Shown piece after piece: positions 24,505 through 38,329 of a stretch of 64,000 nucleotides of DNA. Positions within the stretch are counted from its first letter, which is position 1. Every line of letters begins with the position of its first letter. Where the stretch lies: the NCBI RefSeq assembly GCF_051401765.1, contig NW_027480569.1:62001-126000 (forward strand). The letters are read 5' to 3'. The position numbers and the translations under genes were made by a program. Source of the stretch: Calliopsis andreniformis. Taxonomy: Eukaryota; Arthropoda; Insecta; Hymenoptera; Andrenidae. Under the pieces are notes generated by a model. It did no database searches. It was not told where the DNA came from and was given only the letters and a program-made list of their open reading frames with translations.

Positions 24505-27500
24505 TTGAGGATTGAGGAATGAGGATTGAGAATTGAGGATTGAGGATTGAGGATTGAAGATTGAGGATTGGGTATTGAGGGTTGAAGAATGAGGATTGAG
24601 GATTGAGGATTGAGTATTGAGGATTGAAGATTGAGTGTTGAGGATTGAAGATTGAGGGTTGAGGATTGAGGTTTGAGTATGGAGGATGAAGACTGAGGGT
24701 TGAGGATTGAGGTTTGAGGAACGAGGATTGAGGATTGAGGATTGAGGACTAATGATTGACGATTGAGTATTGAAGATTGAGGATTGATGACTGAGGATTG
24801 ACGACTGAGAATTGAGGATTGAGGATTGATGATTGAAGATTGAGTATTGAGGATTGAATATTGAGGATTGAGGATTGAGGGTTGAGGATTGAGGATTGAG
24901 GATTGAGGATTGAGGATTGAGGATTGAGGATCGAAGATTGAGTATTGATGATTGAATATTGAGGACTGAGGATTGAGGTTTGAGAATTGAGGATTGAGGA
25001 TTGAGGATTGAGGATTGAGTATTGAAGATTGAGTATTGATGCCTGAGGATTGAGGATCGAGGATTGAGGATTGAGGATTGGAGATTGACTATTGAGGATT
25101 GAAGATTGAGGATTGAGGATTGAGGATTGAGAATTGAGAATTGAGTATGAGGACTGGGGGTTGAGGATTGAGGTTTGAGGAATGAGGACTGAGGGTTGGG
25201 GAATGAGGATTGAGGATTGAGGATTGAGGATTGAACATTGAAGGTTGAGTATTGATGCCTGAGGATTGAGGATTGAGGATTGATGATTGAGGATCGAGGA
25301 TTGAAGATTGAGAATTGAGGATTGAAGATCGAGGATTGTGGATTGAGGATTGAGGATGGAGGATGAGGGCTGAGGGTTGAGGGTTGAGGATTGAGAAATG
25401 AGGATTGAGGATTGAGGATTGAAATTGAGGATTGGGTATTGAGGATTGAAGAATGAGGATTGAGGAGTTAGGATTGAGGATTGAGGATTGAGGATTGAAG
25501 ATTGAGGATTGGGTATTGAGGGTTGAAGAATGAGGATTGAGGATTGAGGATTGAGGATTGAGGATTGAAGATTGAGTGTTGAGGATTGAAGATTGAGGGT
25601 TGAGGATTGAGGTTTGAGTATGGAGGATGAAGACTGAGGGTTGAGGATTGAGGTATGAGGAACGAGGATTGAGGATTGAGGATTGAGGACCAATGATTGA
25701 CGATTGAGTATTGAAGATTGAGGATTGATGACTGAGGATTGACGACTGTGAATTGAGGATTGCGGATTGATGATTGAAGATTGAGTATTGAGGATTGAAT
25801 ATTGAGGATTGAGGATTGAGTATTGAGGATTGAGGATTGAGGATTGAGGATTGAAGTTTGAGTATTGAGTATTGGAGGTTGAGGATTGTGGATTGAGGAT
25901 TAAGGATTGTGGATTGAATATTGTAGATTGAGTATTGATACCTGAGGATTGAGGATTGAGGATTGAGGATTGAGGATTGAGGATTGAAGGTTGAGTATTG
26001 AGGATTCAAGATTGAGGATTGAAGATTGAGTATTGATGATTGAATATTGAGGATTGAGGATTGAGGATTGAGGATTGAGGATTGGGTATTGAGGATTGAG
26101 TAATGAGGATTGAGGATTGAGGTTTGAGGATTGAGGATTGAAGATTGAGTATTGGTGATTGAATATTGAGGATTGAGGATTGAGGTTTGAGGATTGAGGA
26201 TTGAGGATTGAGGATTGAAGGTTGAGTATTGAGGATTGAATATTGAGTATTGAAGATTGAGTATTGATGATTGTATATTGAGGATTGAGGATTGAGGATT
26301 GAGGATTGAGGATTGGGTATTGAGGATTGAGGAATGAGGATTGAGAATAGAGGTTTGAGTATTGAGGATTGCAGATTGAGTATTGAGGATTGAAGATTGA
26401 GGATTGAGGATTGAGGATTGAGGAATGAGGATTGAAGATTGAGTATTGAGAATTGAAGATTGAGGATAGAGGATTGAGTACTGAGGATGGAGGATGAGGG
26501 CTGAGGGTTGAGGATTGAGGATTGAGAAATGAAGATTGAGGATTGAGGATTGAAATTGAGGATTGGGTATTGAGGATTGAAGAATGAGGATTGAGGAATT
26601 AGGACTGAGGTTTGAGGATTGAGGATTGAAGATTGAGGATTGGGTATTGAGGATTGAAGAATGAGGATTGAGGACTGAGGATTGAGGATTGAGGATTGAA
26701 GATTGAGTGTTGAGGATTGAAGATTGAGGATTGAGGATTGACGATTGAGGATTGAGGATTGAAGATTGAGTATTGAGGATTGAAGGTTGAGGATTGAGTA
26801 TTGAGGATTGAGGATTCAGGGTTGAAGATTGAGGATTGAGGATTGAGGAATGAGGATTGAGGATTAAGGATCGAAGATTGAATATTGATGATTGAATATT
26901 GAGGACTGAGGATTGAGGGTTGTGGATTGAGGACGAGGACTGAGGGTTGAATATTGATGTTTGACGTCTGAGGATTAAGGATTGAGGATTGAGAATTGAG
27001 GATTGAGGATTGAGGATTGAAGATTAAGTATTGGGTATTTAGGATTGAAGAATGAGGATTGAGGATTGAGGATTGAGGAATGAGGATCGAAGATTGAGTA
27101 TTGAGAATTGAAGATTGAGGATAGAGGATTGAGTACTGAGGATGGAGGATGAGGGCTGAGGGTTGAGGATTGAGGATTGAGAAATGAAGATTGAGGATTG
27201 AGGATTGAAATTGAGGATTGGGTATTGAGGATTGAAGAATGAGGATTGAGGAATTAGGATTGAGGTTTGAGGATTGAGGATTGAAGATTGAGGATTGGGT
27301 ATTGAGGATTGAAGAATGAGGATTGAGGACTGAGGATTGAGGATTGAGGATTGAAGATTGAGTGTTGAGGATTGAAGATTGAGGATTGAGGATTGACGAT
27401 TGAGGATTGAGGATTGAAGATTGAGTATTGAGGATTGAAGGTTGAGGATTGAGTATTGAGGATTGAGGATTCAGGGTTGAAGATTGAGGATTGAGGATTG

Positions 27501-29235
27501 AGGAATGAGGATTGAGGATTAAGGATTGAAGATTGAATATTGATGATTGAATATTGAGGACTGAGGATTGAGGGTTGTGGATTGAGGACGAGGACTGAGG
27601 GTTGAATATTGATGTTTGACGTCTGAGGATTAAGGATTGAGGATTGAGAATTGAGGATTGAGGATTGAGGATTGAAGATTAAGTATTGGGTATTTAGGAT
27701 TGAAGAATGAGGATTGAGGATTGAGGTTTGAGGATTGAGGATTGAAGATTTAGTATTGATGATTGAATATTGAGGATTGAGGATTGAGGTTTGAGGATTC
27801 AGGATGAAGACTGGTGGTTGAGGATTGAGGTTTGAGGAACGAGGATTGAGGTTTGAGGATTGAGGACTTAGGATTGACGATTGTGTATTGAAGATTGAGG
27901 ATTGATGACTGAGGATTGACGACTGAGAATTGAGGGTTGAAGATTGAGGATTGAGGATTGCGGATTGAGGATTGAGTATTGATGATTGAATATTGAGGAT
28001 TGAGGATTGAGGTTTGAGGATTGAGGATTGAGGATTGAGGATTGAGGGTTGAGTATTGAAGATTGAGTATTGATGCCTGAGGATTGAGCATCGAGAATTG
28101 AGGATTGAGGATTGGAGATTGATTATTGAGGATTGAGGATTGAGGATTGATGATTGAGGATTGAAGATTGAGTATTGATGATTGAATATTGAGGATTGAG
28201 GATTGAGGTTTGAGGATTGAGGATTGAGGATTGAGGGTTGAGGATTGAGTATTGAAGATTGAGTATTGATGCCTGAGGATTGCGGATCGAGGATTGAGGA
28301 TTGAGGATTGGAGATTGATTATTGAGGATTGAAGATTGAGGATTGAGGATTGAGGATTGAGAATTGAGAATTGAGTATGAGGACTGAGGGTTGAGGATTG
28401 AGGTTTGAGGAATGAGGATTGAGGGTTGGGGAATGAGGATTGAGGATTGAGGATTGAGGATTGAGCATTGAAGATTGAGTATTGATGCCTGAGGATTGAG
28501 GATTGAGGATTGAGGATTGAGGATTGAAGATTGAGGGTTGAGGGTTGAAGATTGAGGACTGAGGATTGAGGATTGAGGATTGAGGATTGAGGATTGAAGA
28601 TTGAGTATTGAGGATTGAAGATTGAGGATTGAGTATTGATGATTGAGGATTCAGGGTTGAAGATTGAGGATTGAGGATTGAGGATTGACGATCTAGGATT
28701 GGAGAATGATTATTGAGTATAGAAGCTTGAGGATTGTGGATTGAGGATTGAGGATTGAGGATTGAGGATTGAGGATTGAGGATTGAGGATTGAGAATTGA
28801 GGATTGGAGATTGAGGATTGAGTATTGAGGATTGAGGATTGAAGATTGAGGATTGGGTATTGAGGGTTGAAGAATGAGGATTGAGGATTGAGGATTGAGG
28901 ATTGAGGATTGAAGATTGAGTGTTGAGGATTGAATATTGGGTATTGAAGATTGAGTATTGATGATTGTATATTGAGGATTGAGGATTGAGGATTGAGGAT
29001 TGAGGATTGGGTATTGAGGATTGAGGAATGAGGATTGAGAATTGAGGTTTGAGGATTGAGGATTGCAGATTGAGTATTGAGGATTGAAGATTGAGGATTG
29101 AGGATTGAGGATTGAGGAATGAGGATTGAAGATTGAGTATTGAGAATTGAAGATTGAGGATAGAGGATTGAGTACTGAGGATGGAGGATGAGGGCTGAGG
29201 GTTGAGGATTGAGGATTGAGAAATGAAGATTGAGG
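24505..29235 (+). repeat. 4.7 kb segment recurring at 58,149-62,875 (offset 33,644)
   Basis: Landmarks at 24749, 25936, 26966, 27621, 28091 and 28526 recur at 58393, 59580, 60610, 61265, 61735 and 62170, an exact offset of 33,644. After loss of one heptamer near 62,470 the offset is 33,637 (28723/62360). The first 2.8 kb is also the copy of 12,650-15,470. It holds two GACGTC islands only 655 bp apart (26966 and 27621), a spacing preserved at 60610/61265. Homology ends near 29,235/62,875, where the order after GAAATGAAG differs. Confidence 0.85.
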
Positions 29236-29460
29236 ATTGAGGATTGAGGATTGAGGATTGAGGATTGAGGATTGTGGATTGAGGATTGAGGATTGAGGAT
29301 CGAAGATTGAGTATTGATGATTGAATATTGAGGATTGAGGATTGAGGTTTGAGGATTGAGGATTGAGGATTGAGGATTGAGGATTGAAGATTGAGTATTG
29401 ATGATTGAATATTGAGGATTGAAGAATGAGGATTGAGGATTGAGGATTGAGGATTGAGGA
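27525..29460 (+). repeat. 1.9 kb block, copies at 32,494-34,422 and within 39.5-42.2 kb
   Basis: The offset to the second copy is 4969 (GACGTC island 27621/32590) and becomes 4962 after one heptamer is lost (HindIII-type site 28723/33685). The offset to the third copy is 12,142 (27621/39763 and the CAT variant 28091/40233). Reverse-strand open frames of 113 codons at 27750, 32719 and 39892 are a by-product: the stop TAA comes from GATTTAG and the ATG from GAGCATCG, both fixed variants of this block. Confidence 0.8.
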
Positions 29461-32400
29461 TTGAGGATTGAGGATCTAGGATTGGAAATTGATTATTGAG
29501 TATTGAAGGCTGAGGATTGTGGATTGAGGATTGAGGATTGAGGATTGAGGAATGAGGATTGAGGATTGAGGATTGAGGATTGAGGGTTGAGTATTGAAGA
29601 TTGAGTATTGATGCCTGAGGATTGAGGATCGAGAATTGAGGATTGAGGATTGGAGATTGATTATTGAGGATTGAAGGTTGAGGATTAAGGATTGAGAATT
29701 GAGAATTGAGAATTGAGTACGAGGACTGAGGGTTGAGGGTTGAGGTTTGAGGAATGAGGATTGAGGGTTGGGGAATGAGGATTGAGGATTGAGGATTGAG
29801 GATTGAGCATTGAAGATTGAGTATTGATGCCTGAGGATTGAGGATTGAGAATTGAGGATTGAGGATTGAGGATTGAGGATTGAATATTGAGGATTGAGGA
29901 TTGAGGTTTGAGGATTGAGGATGAAGTCTGAGGGTTAAGGATTGAGGTTTGAGGAACGAGGATTGAGGATTGAGGATTGAGGACTAAGGATTGACGATTG
30001 AGTATTGAAGATTGAGGAATGATGGCTGAGGATTGACGACTGAGAATTGAGGATTGAGGATTGATGATTGAAGGTTGAGTATTGAGGATTGAATATTGAG
30101 GATTGAGGATTGAGGATTGAGGATTGAGGATTGAGGATTGAGGATTGAAGATTGAGTATTGAGTATTGAAGGTTGAGGATTGTGGATTGAGGATTAAGGA
30201 TTGAGGATTGAATATTGTAGATTGAGTATTGATACCTGAGGATTGAGGATTGAGGATTGAGGATTGAGGATTGAGGATTGAGGATTGAGGATTGAAGATT
30301 GACTATTGAGGATTGAAGATTGAGGGTTGAAGATAGCGTATTGATGATTGAATATTGAGGATTGAGGATTGAGGATTGAGGATTGAGGATTGAGGATTCA
30401 GGATTGAAGATTGAGTATTGATGATTGAATATTGAGGATTGAAGAATGAGGATTGAGGATTGAGGATTGAGGATTGAGGATTGAGGATCTAGGATTGGAA
30501 ATTGATTATTGAGTATTGAAGGCTGAGGATTGTGGATTGAGGATTGAGGATTGAGGATTGAGGATTGAGGATTGAGGATTGAGGATTGAGGATTGAGGAT
30601 TGAGGATTGAGGATTGCAGATTGAGTATTGGCGATTGAAGATTGAGGATTGAGGATTGAGGATTGAGGAATGAGAATCGAAGATTGAGTATTGAGGATTG
30701 AAGATTGAGGATAGAGGATTGAGTACTGAGGACGGAGGATGAGGGCTGAGGGTTGAAGATTGAGGATTGAGAAATGAGGATTGAGGATTGAGGATTGAAA
30801 TTGAGGATTGGGTATTGAGGATTGAAGAATGAGGATTGAGGAATTAGTATTGAGGATTGAGGATTGAGGATTGAAGTTTGAGGATTGGGTATTGAGGATT
30901 GAAGAATGAGGATTGAGGATTGAGGATTGGGGATTGAGGATTGAAGATTAGTGTTGAGGATTGAAGATTGAGGATTGAGGATTGAGGATTGAGGATTGAG
31001 GATTGAAGATTGGGTATTGAGGATTGAAGATTGAGGATTGAGTATTGATGATTGAATATTGAGGATTGAGGATTGAGGTTTGAGGATTGAGGACGAGGAC
31101 TGACGGTAGAGGATTTAGGTTTGAGGATTGAGGATTGAGGAACGAGGATTGAGGATGAGTGCTAAGGGTCGGGGATTGAGGTTCGACGACGGAGGACTGA
31201 GGATTGAGGATTGAGAATTGAGAATTGAGGATTGATGTTTGAGGATTGAAGATTGAGGATTGAGGATTGAGGATTGAGGAATGAGGATTGAAGATTGAGT
31301 ATTGAGGATTGAAGATTGAGCATAGAGGATTGAGTACTGAGGATGGAGGATGAGGGCTGAGGGTTGAGGGTTGAGGATTGAGAAATGAGGATTGAGGATT
31401 GAGGATAGGAATTGAGGATTGGGCATTGAGGATTGAAGAATGAGGATTGAGGAATTAGGATTGAGGATTGAGGATTGAGGACTGAAGATTGAGGATCGGG
31501 TATTGAGGATTGAAGAATGAGGATTGAGGATTGAGGATTGAGGATTGAGGATTGAGGATTGAAGATTGAGTGTTGAGGATTGAAAATTGAGGATTGAGTA
31601 TTGACGATTGAGGATTGAGGATTGAAGATTGAGTATTGAGGATTGAAGATTGAGGATTGAGTATTGAGGATTCAGGGTTGAAGACTGAGGATTGAGGATT
31701 GAGGACTGAGGATTGAGGATTGAGGGTTGAGGATTGAGGATTGAAGATTGAATATTTATGATTGAATATTGAGGACTGAGGATTGAGGGTTGTGGATTGA
31801 GGACGAGGACTGAGGGTTGAATATTGATGTTTGAGGTCTGATGATTAAGGATTGAGGATTGAGAATTGAGGATTGAGGATTGAGGATTGAAGATTAAGGA
31901 TTGGGTATTTAGGATTGAAGAATGTGGATTGAGGATTGAGGTTTGAGGATTGTGGATTGAAGATTGAGTATTGATGATTGAATATTGAGGATTGAGGATT
32001 GAGGTTTGAGGATTGAGGATGAAGACTGAGGGTTGAGGATTGAGGTTTGAGGAACGATGATTGAGGATTGAGGATTGAGGACTAAGGATTGACGATTGAG
32101 TACTGAAGATTGAGGATTGATGACTGAGGATTGACGACTGAGAATTGAGGATTGAGGATTGATGATTGAAGGTTGAGTATTGAGGATTGAATATTGAGGA
32201 TTGAGGATTGAGTATTGAGGATTGAGGATTGAGGATTGAGGATTGAAGATTGAGTATTGAGTATTGAAGGTTGAGGATTGTGGATTGAGGATTAAGGATT
32301 GAGGATTGAATATTGTAGATTGAGTATTGATACCTGAGGATTGAGGATTGAGGATTGAGGATTGAGGATTGAGGATTGAGGATTGAAGATTGACTATTGA

Positions 32401-32527
32401 GGATTGAAGATTGAGGGTTGAAGATTGCGTATTGATGATTGAATATTGAGGATTGAGGATTGAGGATTGAGGATTGAGGATTGAGGATTCAGGATTGAAG
32501 ATTGAGTATTGATGATTGAATATTGAG
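29461..32527 (+). repeat. Subfamily II block; 30,140-32,527 recurs at 34,432-36,819 (offset 4292)
   Basis: Landmarks at 30230, 31101, 31836 and 32328 recur at 34522, 35393, 36128 and 36620, an exact offset of 4292. The same block recurs near 45.2-48.2 kb at offset 15,894 falling to 15,880 through whole-heptamer losses (30020/45914, 31101/46988, 32328/48208). It contains the rare GGTCGGGG/TTCGACGACGG module and the GGTCTGATG form of the subfamily II island. No genic feature is visible. Confidence 0.8.
31101..31195 (+). repeat. Rare CpG-bearing module TGACGGTAGAGG...TTCGACGACGGAGG (3 copies)
   Basis: This module holds GGTAGAGGATTTAGG, GAACGAGG, GGGTCGGGG and TTCGACGACGG. It is the most diverged stretch in the window. 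Copies start at 31101, 35393 and 46988, and I saw it nowhere else. It carries about six CpGs in 95 bp. It marks one lineage of subfamily II blocks and may be an older island that escaped homogenisation. Confidence 0.8.
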
Positions 32528-35500
32528 GACTGAGGATTGAGGGTTGTGGATTGAGGACGAGGACTGAGGGTTGAATAGTGATGTTTGACGTCTGAGGATT
32601 AAGGATTGAGGATTGAGAATTGAGGATTGAGGATTGAGGATTGAAGATTAAGCATTGGGTATTTAGGATTGAAGAATGAGGATTGAGGATTGAGGTTTGA
32701 GGATTGAGGATTGAAGATTTAGTATTGATGATTGAATATTGAGGATTGAGGATTGAGGTTTGAGGATTCAGGATGAAGACTGGTGGTTGAGGATTGAGGT
32801 TTGAGGAACGAGGATTGAGGTTTGAGGATTGAGGACTTAGGATTGACGATTGTGTATTGAAGATTGAGGATTGATGACTGAGGATTGACGACTGAGGATT
32901 GAGGGTTGAAGATTGAGGATTGAGGATTGCGGATTGAGGATTGAGTATTGATGATTGAATATTGAGGATTGAGGATTGAGGTTTGAGGATTGAGGATTGA
33001 GGATTGAGGATTGAGGGTTGAGTATTGAAGATTGAGTATTGATGCCTGAGGATTGAGCATCGAGAATTGAGGATTGAGGATTGGAGATTGATTATTGAGG
33101 ATTGAGGATTGAGGATTGAGGATTGAGGATTGAAGATTGAGTATTGATGATTGAATATTGAGGATTGAGGATTGAGGTTTGAGGATTGAGGATTGAGGAT
33201 TGAGGGTTGAGGATTGAGTATTGAAGATTGAGTATTGATGCCTGAGGATTGCGGATCGAGGATTGAGGATTGAGGATTGGAGATTGATTATTGAGGATTG
33301 AAGATTGAGGATTGAGGATTGAGGATTGAGAATTGAGAATTGAGTATGAGGACTGAGGGTTGAGGATTGAGGTTTGAGGAATGAGGATTGAGGGTTGGGG
33401 AATGAGGATTGAGGATTGAGGATTGAGGATTGAGCATTGAAGATTGAGTATTGATGCCTGAGGATTGAGGATTGAGGATTGAGGATTGAGGATTGAAGAT
33501 TGAGGGTTGAGGGTTGAAGATTGAGGACTGAGGATTGAGGATTGAGGATTGAGGATTGAAGATTGAGTATTGAGGATTGAAGATTGAGGATTGAGTATTG
33601 ATGATTGAGGATTCAGGGTTGAAGATTGAGGATTGAGGATTGAGGATTGACGATCTAGGATTGGAGAATGATTATTGAGTATAGAAGCTTGAGGATTGTG
33701 GTTTGAGGATTGAGGATTGAGGATTGAGGATTGAGGATTGAGGATTGAGGATTGAGAATTGAGGATTGGAGATTGAGGATTGAGTATTGAGGATTGAGGA
33801 TTGAAGATTGAGGATTGGGTATTGAGGGTTGAAGAATGAGGATTGAGGATTGAGGATTGAGGATTGAGGATTGAAGATTGAGTGTTGAGGATTGAATATT
33901 GGGTATTGAAGATTGAGTATTGATGATTGTATATTGAGGATTGAGGATTGAGGATTGAGGATTGAGGATTGGGTATTGAGGATTGAGGAATGAGGATTGA
34001 GAATTGAGGTTTGAGGATTGAGGATTGCAGATTGAGTATTGAGGATTGAAGATTGAGGATTGAGGATTGAGGATTGAGGAATGAGGATTGAAGATTGAGT
34101 ATTGAGAATTGAAGATTGAGGATAGAGGATTGAGTACTGAGGATGGAGGATGAGGGCTGAGGGTTGAGGATTGAGGATTGAGAAATGAAGATTGAGGATT
34201 GAGGATTGAGGATTGAGGATTGAGGATTGAGGATTGTGGATTGAGGATTGAGGATTGAGGATCGAAGATTGAGTATTGATGATTGAATATTGAGAATTGA
34301 GGATTGAGGTTTGAGGATTGAGGATTGAGGATTGAGGATTGAGGATTGAAGATTGAGTATTGATGATTGAATATTGAGGATTGAAGAATGAGGATTGAGG
34401 ATTGAGGATTGAGGATTGAGGATTGAGGATTGAGGATTGAAGATTGAGTATTGAGTATTGAAGGTTGAGGATTGTGGATTGAGGATTAAGGATTGAGGAC
34501 TGAATATTGTAGATTGAGTATTGATACCTGAGGATTGAGGATTGAGGATTGAGGATTGAGGATTGAGGATTGAGGATTGAGGATTGAAGATTGACTATTG
34601 AGGATTGAAGTTTGAGGGTTGAAGATAGCGTATTGATGATTGAATATTGAGGATTGAGGATTGAGGATTGAGGATTGAGGATTGAGGATTCAGGATTGAA
34701 GATTGAGTATTGATGATTGAATATTGAGGATTGAAGAATGAGGATTGAGGATTGAGGATTGAGGATTGAGGATTGAGGATCTAGGATTGGAAATTGATTA
34801 TTGAGTATTGAAGGCTGAGGATTGTGGATTGAGGATTGAGGATTGAGGATTGAGGATTGAGGATTGAGGATTGAGGATTGAGGATTGAGGATTGAGGATT
34901 GAGGATTGCAGATTGAGTATTGGCGATTGAAGATTGAGGATTGAGGATTGAGGATTGAGGAATGAGAATCGAAGATTGAGTATTGAGGATTGAAGATTGA
35001 GGATAGAGGATTGAGTACTGAGGACGGAGGATGAGGGCTGAGGGTTGAAGATTGAGGATTGAGAAATGAGGATTGAGGATTGAGGATTGAAATTGAGGAT
35101 TGGGTATTGAGGATTGAAGAATGAGGATTGAGGAATTAGTATTGAGGATTGAGGATTGAGGATTGAAGTTTGAGGATTGGGTATTGAGGATTGAAGAATG
35201 AGGATTGAGGATTGAGGATTGGGGATTGAGGATTGAAGATTAGTGTTGAGGATTGAAGATTGAGGATTGAGGATTGAGGATTGAGGATTGAGGATTGAAG
35301 ATTGGGTATTGAGGATTGAAGATTGAGGATTGAGTATTGATGATTGAATATTGAGGATTGAGGATTGAGGTTTGAGGATTGAGGACGAGGACTGACGGTA
35401 GAGGATTTAGGTTTGAGGATTGAGGATTGAGGAACGAGGATTGAGGATGAGTGCTAAGGGTCGGGGATTGAGGTTCGACGACGGAGGACTGAGGATTGAG

Positions 35501-36819
35501 GATTGAGAATTGAGAATTGAGGATTGATGTTTGAGGATTGAAGATTGAGGATTGAGGATTGAGGATTGAGGAATGAGGATTGAAGATTGAGTATTGAGGA
35601 TTGAAGATTGAGCATAGAGGATTGAGTACTGAGGATGGAGGATGAGGGCTGAGGGTTGAGGGTTGAGGATTGAGAAATGAGGATTGAGGATTGAGGATAG
35701 GAATTGAGGATTGGGCATTGAGGATTGAAGAATGAGGATTGAGGAATTAGGATTGAGGATTGAGGATTGAGGACTGAAGATTGAGGATCGGGTATTGAGG
35801 ATTGAAGAATGAGGATTGAGGATTGAGGATTGAGGATTGAGGATTGAGGATTGAAGATTGAGTGTTGAGGATTGAAAATTGAGGATTGAGTATTGACGAT
35901 TGAGGATTGAGGATTGAAGATTGAGTATTGAGGATTGAAGATTGAGGATTGAGTATTGAGGATTCAGGGTTGAAGACTGAGGATTGAGGATTGAGGATTG
36001 AGGATTGAGGATTGAGGGTTGAGGATTGAGGATTGAAGATTGAATATTTATGATTGAATATTGAGCACTGAGGATTGAGGGTTGTGGATTGAGGACGAGG
36101 ACTGAGGGTTGAATATTGATGTTTGAGGTCTGATGATTAAGGATTGAGGATTGAGAATTGAGGATTGAGGATTGAGGATTGAAGATTAAGGATTGGGTAT
36201 TTAGGATTGAAGAATGTGGATTGAGGATTGAGGTTTGAGGATTGTGGATTGAAGATTGAGTATTGATGATTGAATATTGAGGATTGAGGATTGAGGTTTG
36301 AGGATTGAGGATGAAGACTGAGGGTTGAGGATTGAGGTTTGAGGAACGATGATTGAGGATTGAGGATTGAGGACTAAGGATTGACGATTGAGTACTGAAG
36401 ATTGAGGATTGATGACTGAGGATTGACGACTGAGAATTGAGGATTGAGGATTGATGATTGAAGGTTGAGTATTGAGGATTGAATATTGAGGATTGAGGAT
36501 TGAGTATTGAGGATTGAGGATTGAGGATTGAGGATTGAAGATTGAGTATTGAGTATTGAAGGTTGAGGATTGTGGATTGAGGATTAAGGATTGAGGATTG
36601 AATATTGTAGATTGAGTATTGATACCTGAGGATTGAGGATTGAGGATTGAGGATTGAGGATTGAGGATTGAGGATTGAAGATTGACTATTGAGGATTGAA
36701 GATTGAGGGTTGAAGATTGCGTATTGATGATTGAATATTGAGGATTGAGGATTGAGGATTGAGGATTGAGGATTGAGGATTCAGGATTGAAGATTGAGTA
36801 TTGATGATTGAATATTGAG
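32494..36819 (+). repeat. ~4.3 kb composite made of copies of 27.5-29.5 kb and 30.1-32.5 kb
   Basis: The left part (to about 34,422) aligns with 27,525 onward at offset 4969/4962. The right part (from about 34,432) aligns with 30,140 onward at offset 4292. Together they restate 27.5-32.5 kb but skip about 0.68 kb (29,460-30,140) at the join near 34,430. The junction lies in a run of plain GGATTGA monomers, as expected for unequal exchange in the most homogeneous part of the array. Confidence 0.75.
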
Positions 36820-38075
36820 GATTGAAGAATGAGGATTGAGGATTGAGGATTGAGGATTGAGGATTGAGGATCTAGGATTGGAAATTGATTATTGAGTATT
36901 GAAGGCTGAGGATTGTGGATTGAGGATTGAGGATTGAGGATTGAGGATTGAGGATTGAGGATTGAGGATTGAGGATTGAGGATTGAGGATTGAGGATTGA
37001 GGATCGAAGATTGAGTATTGATGATTGAATATTGAGGATTGAGGATTGAGGTTTGAGGATTGAGGATTGAGGATTGAGGATTGAGGATTGAAGATTGAGT
37101 ATTGATGATTGAATATTGAGGATTGAAGAATGAGGATTGAGGATTGAGGATTGAGGTTTGAGGATTGTGGATTGAAGATTGAGTATTGATGATTGAATAT
37201 TGAGGATTGAGGATTGAGGTTTGAGGATTGAGGATGAAGACTGAGGGTTGAGGATTGAGGTTTGAGGAACGATGATTGAGGATTGAGGATTGAGGACTAA
37301 GGATTGACGATTGAGTACTGAAGATTGAGGATTGATGACTGAGGATTGACGACTGAGAATTGAGGATTGAGGATTGATGATTGAAGGTTGAGTATTGAGG
37401 ATTGAATATTGAGGATTGAGGATTGAGTATTGAGGATTGAGGATTGAGGATTGAGGATTGAAGATTGAGTATTGAGTATTGAAGGTTGAGGATTGTGGAT
37501 TGAGGATTAAGGATTGAGGATTGAATATTGTAGATTGAGTATTGATACCTGAGGATTGAGGATTGAGGATTGAGGATTGAGGATTGAGGATTGAGGATTG
37601 AAGATTGACTATTGAGGATTGAAGATTGAGGGTTGAAGATTGCGTATTGATGATTGAATATTGAGGATTGAGGATTGAGGATTGAGGATTGAGGATTGAG
37701 GATTCAGGATTGAAGATTGAGTATTGATGATTGAATATTGAGGATTGAAGAATGAGGATTGAGGATTGAGGATTGAGGATTGAGGATTGAGGATCTAGGA
37801 TTGGAAATTGATTATTGAGTATTGAAGGCTGAGGATTGTGGATTGAGGATTGAGGATTGAGGATTGAGGATTGAGGTTTGAGGATTGAGGATTGAGGATT
37901 GAGGATTGAGGATTGAGGATTGAGGATCGAAGATTGAGTATTGATGATTGAATATTGAGGATTGAGGATTGAGGTTTGAGGATTGAGGATTGAGGATTGA
38001 GGATTGAGGATTGAAGATTGAGTATTGATGATTGAATATTGAGGATTGAAGAATGAGGATTGAGGATTGAGGATT
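36230..38075 (+). repeat. Tandem pair of a 923-bp unit
   Basis: ATTGTGG at 36241 recurs at 37164, the ATACCT landmark at 36620 recurs at 37543, and GATCTAGG near 36,870 recurs near 37,793. All three give an offset of 923. Each unit runs from the GGTTTGAGGATTGTGG variant through the ATACCT landmark and GGAAATTGA variant to a GAAGAATGAGG join. The pair overlaps the end of the preceding block. A further ~305-bp partial repeat follows to about 38,330 (GATCTAGG again near 38,098). Confidence 0.8.
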
Positions 38076-38329
38076 GAGGATTGAGGATTGAGGATCTAGG
38101 ATTGGAAATTGATTATTGAGTATTGAAGGCTGAGGATTGTGGATTGAGGATTGAGGATTGAGGATTGAGGATTGAGGATTGAGGATTGAGGATTGAGGAT
38201 TGAGGATTGAGGATTGAGGATCGAAGATTGAGTATTGATGATTGAATATTGAGGATTGAGGATTGAGGTTTGAGGATTGAGGATTGAGGATTGAGGATTG
38301 AGGATTGAGTATTGAAGATTGAGTATTGA

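Noticed and set aside
25089..26009. 306-codon reverse frame overlapping 24749-25693 in another frame on the same strand
   Set aside because: Two long frames reading the same peptide motif over the same DNA is the direct consequence of the 7-nt period, not overlapping genes.
27750..28091. Family of near-identical 113-codon reverse frames (also 32719, 39892, 61394, 63433)
   Set aside because: Conservation follows from recent duplication of the DNA block. Start (GAGCATCG) and stop (GATTTAG) are variants fixed in that block, and all frames of the repeat are open anyway.
31115..31426. 103-codon reverse frames at 31115 and 35407, and the related 85-codon frame at 47049
   Set aside because: They lie in the 4292- and ~15.89 kb-offset copies. 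The peptide is repeat-derived and the third copy is shortened by a single variant without any sign of constraint.
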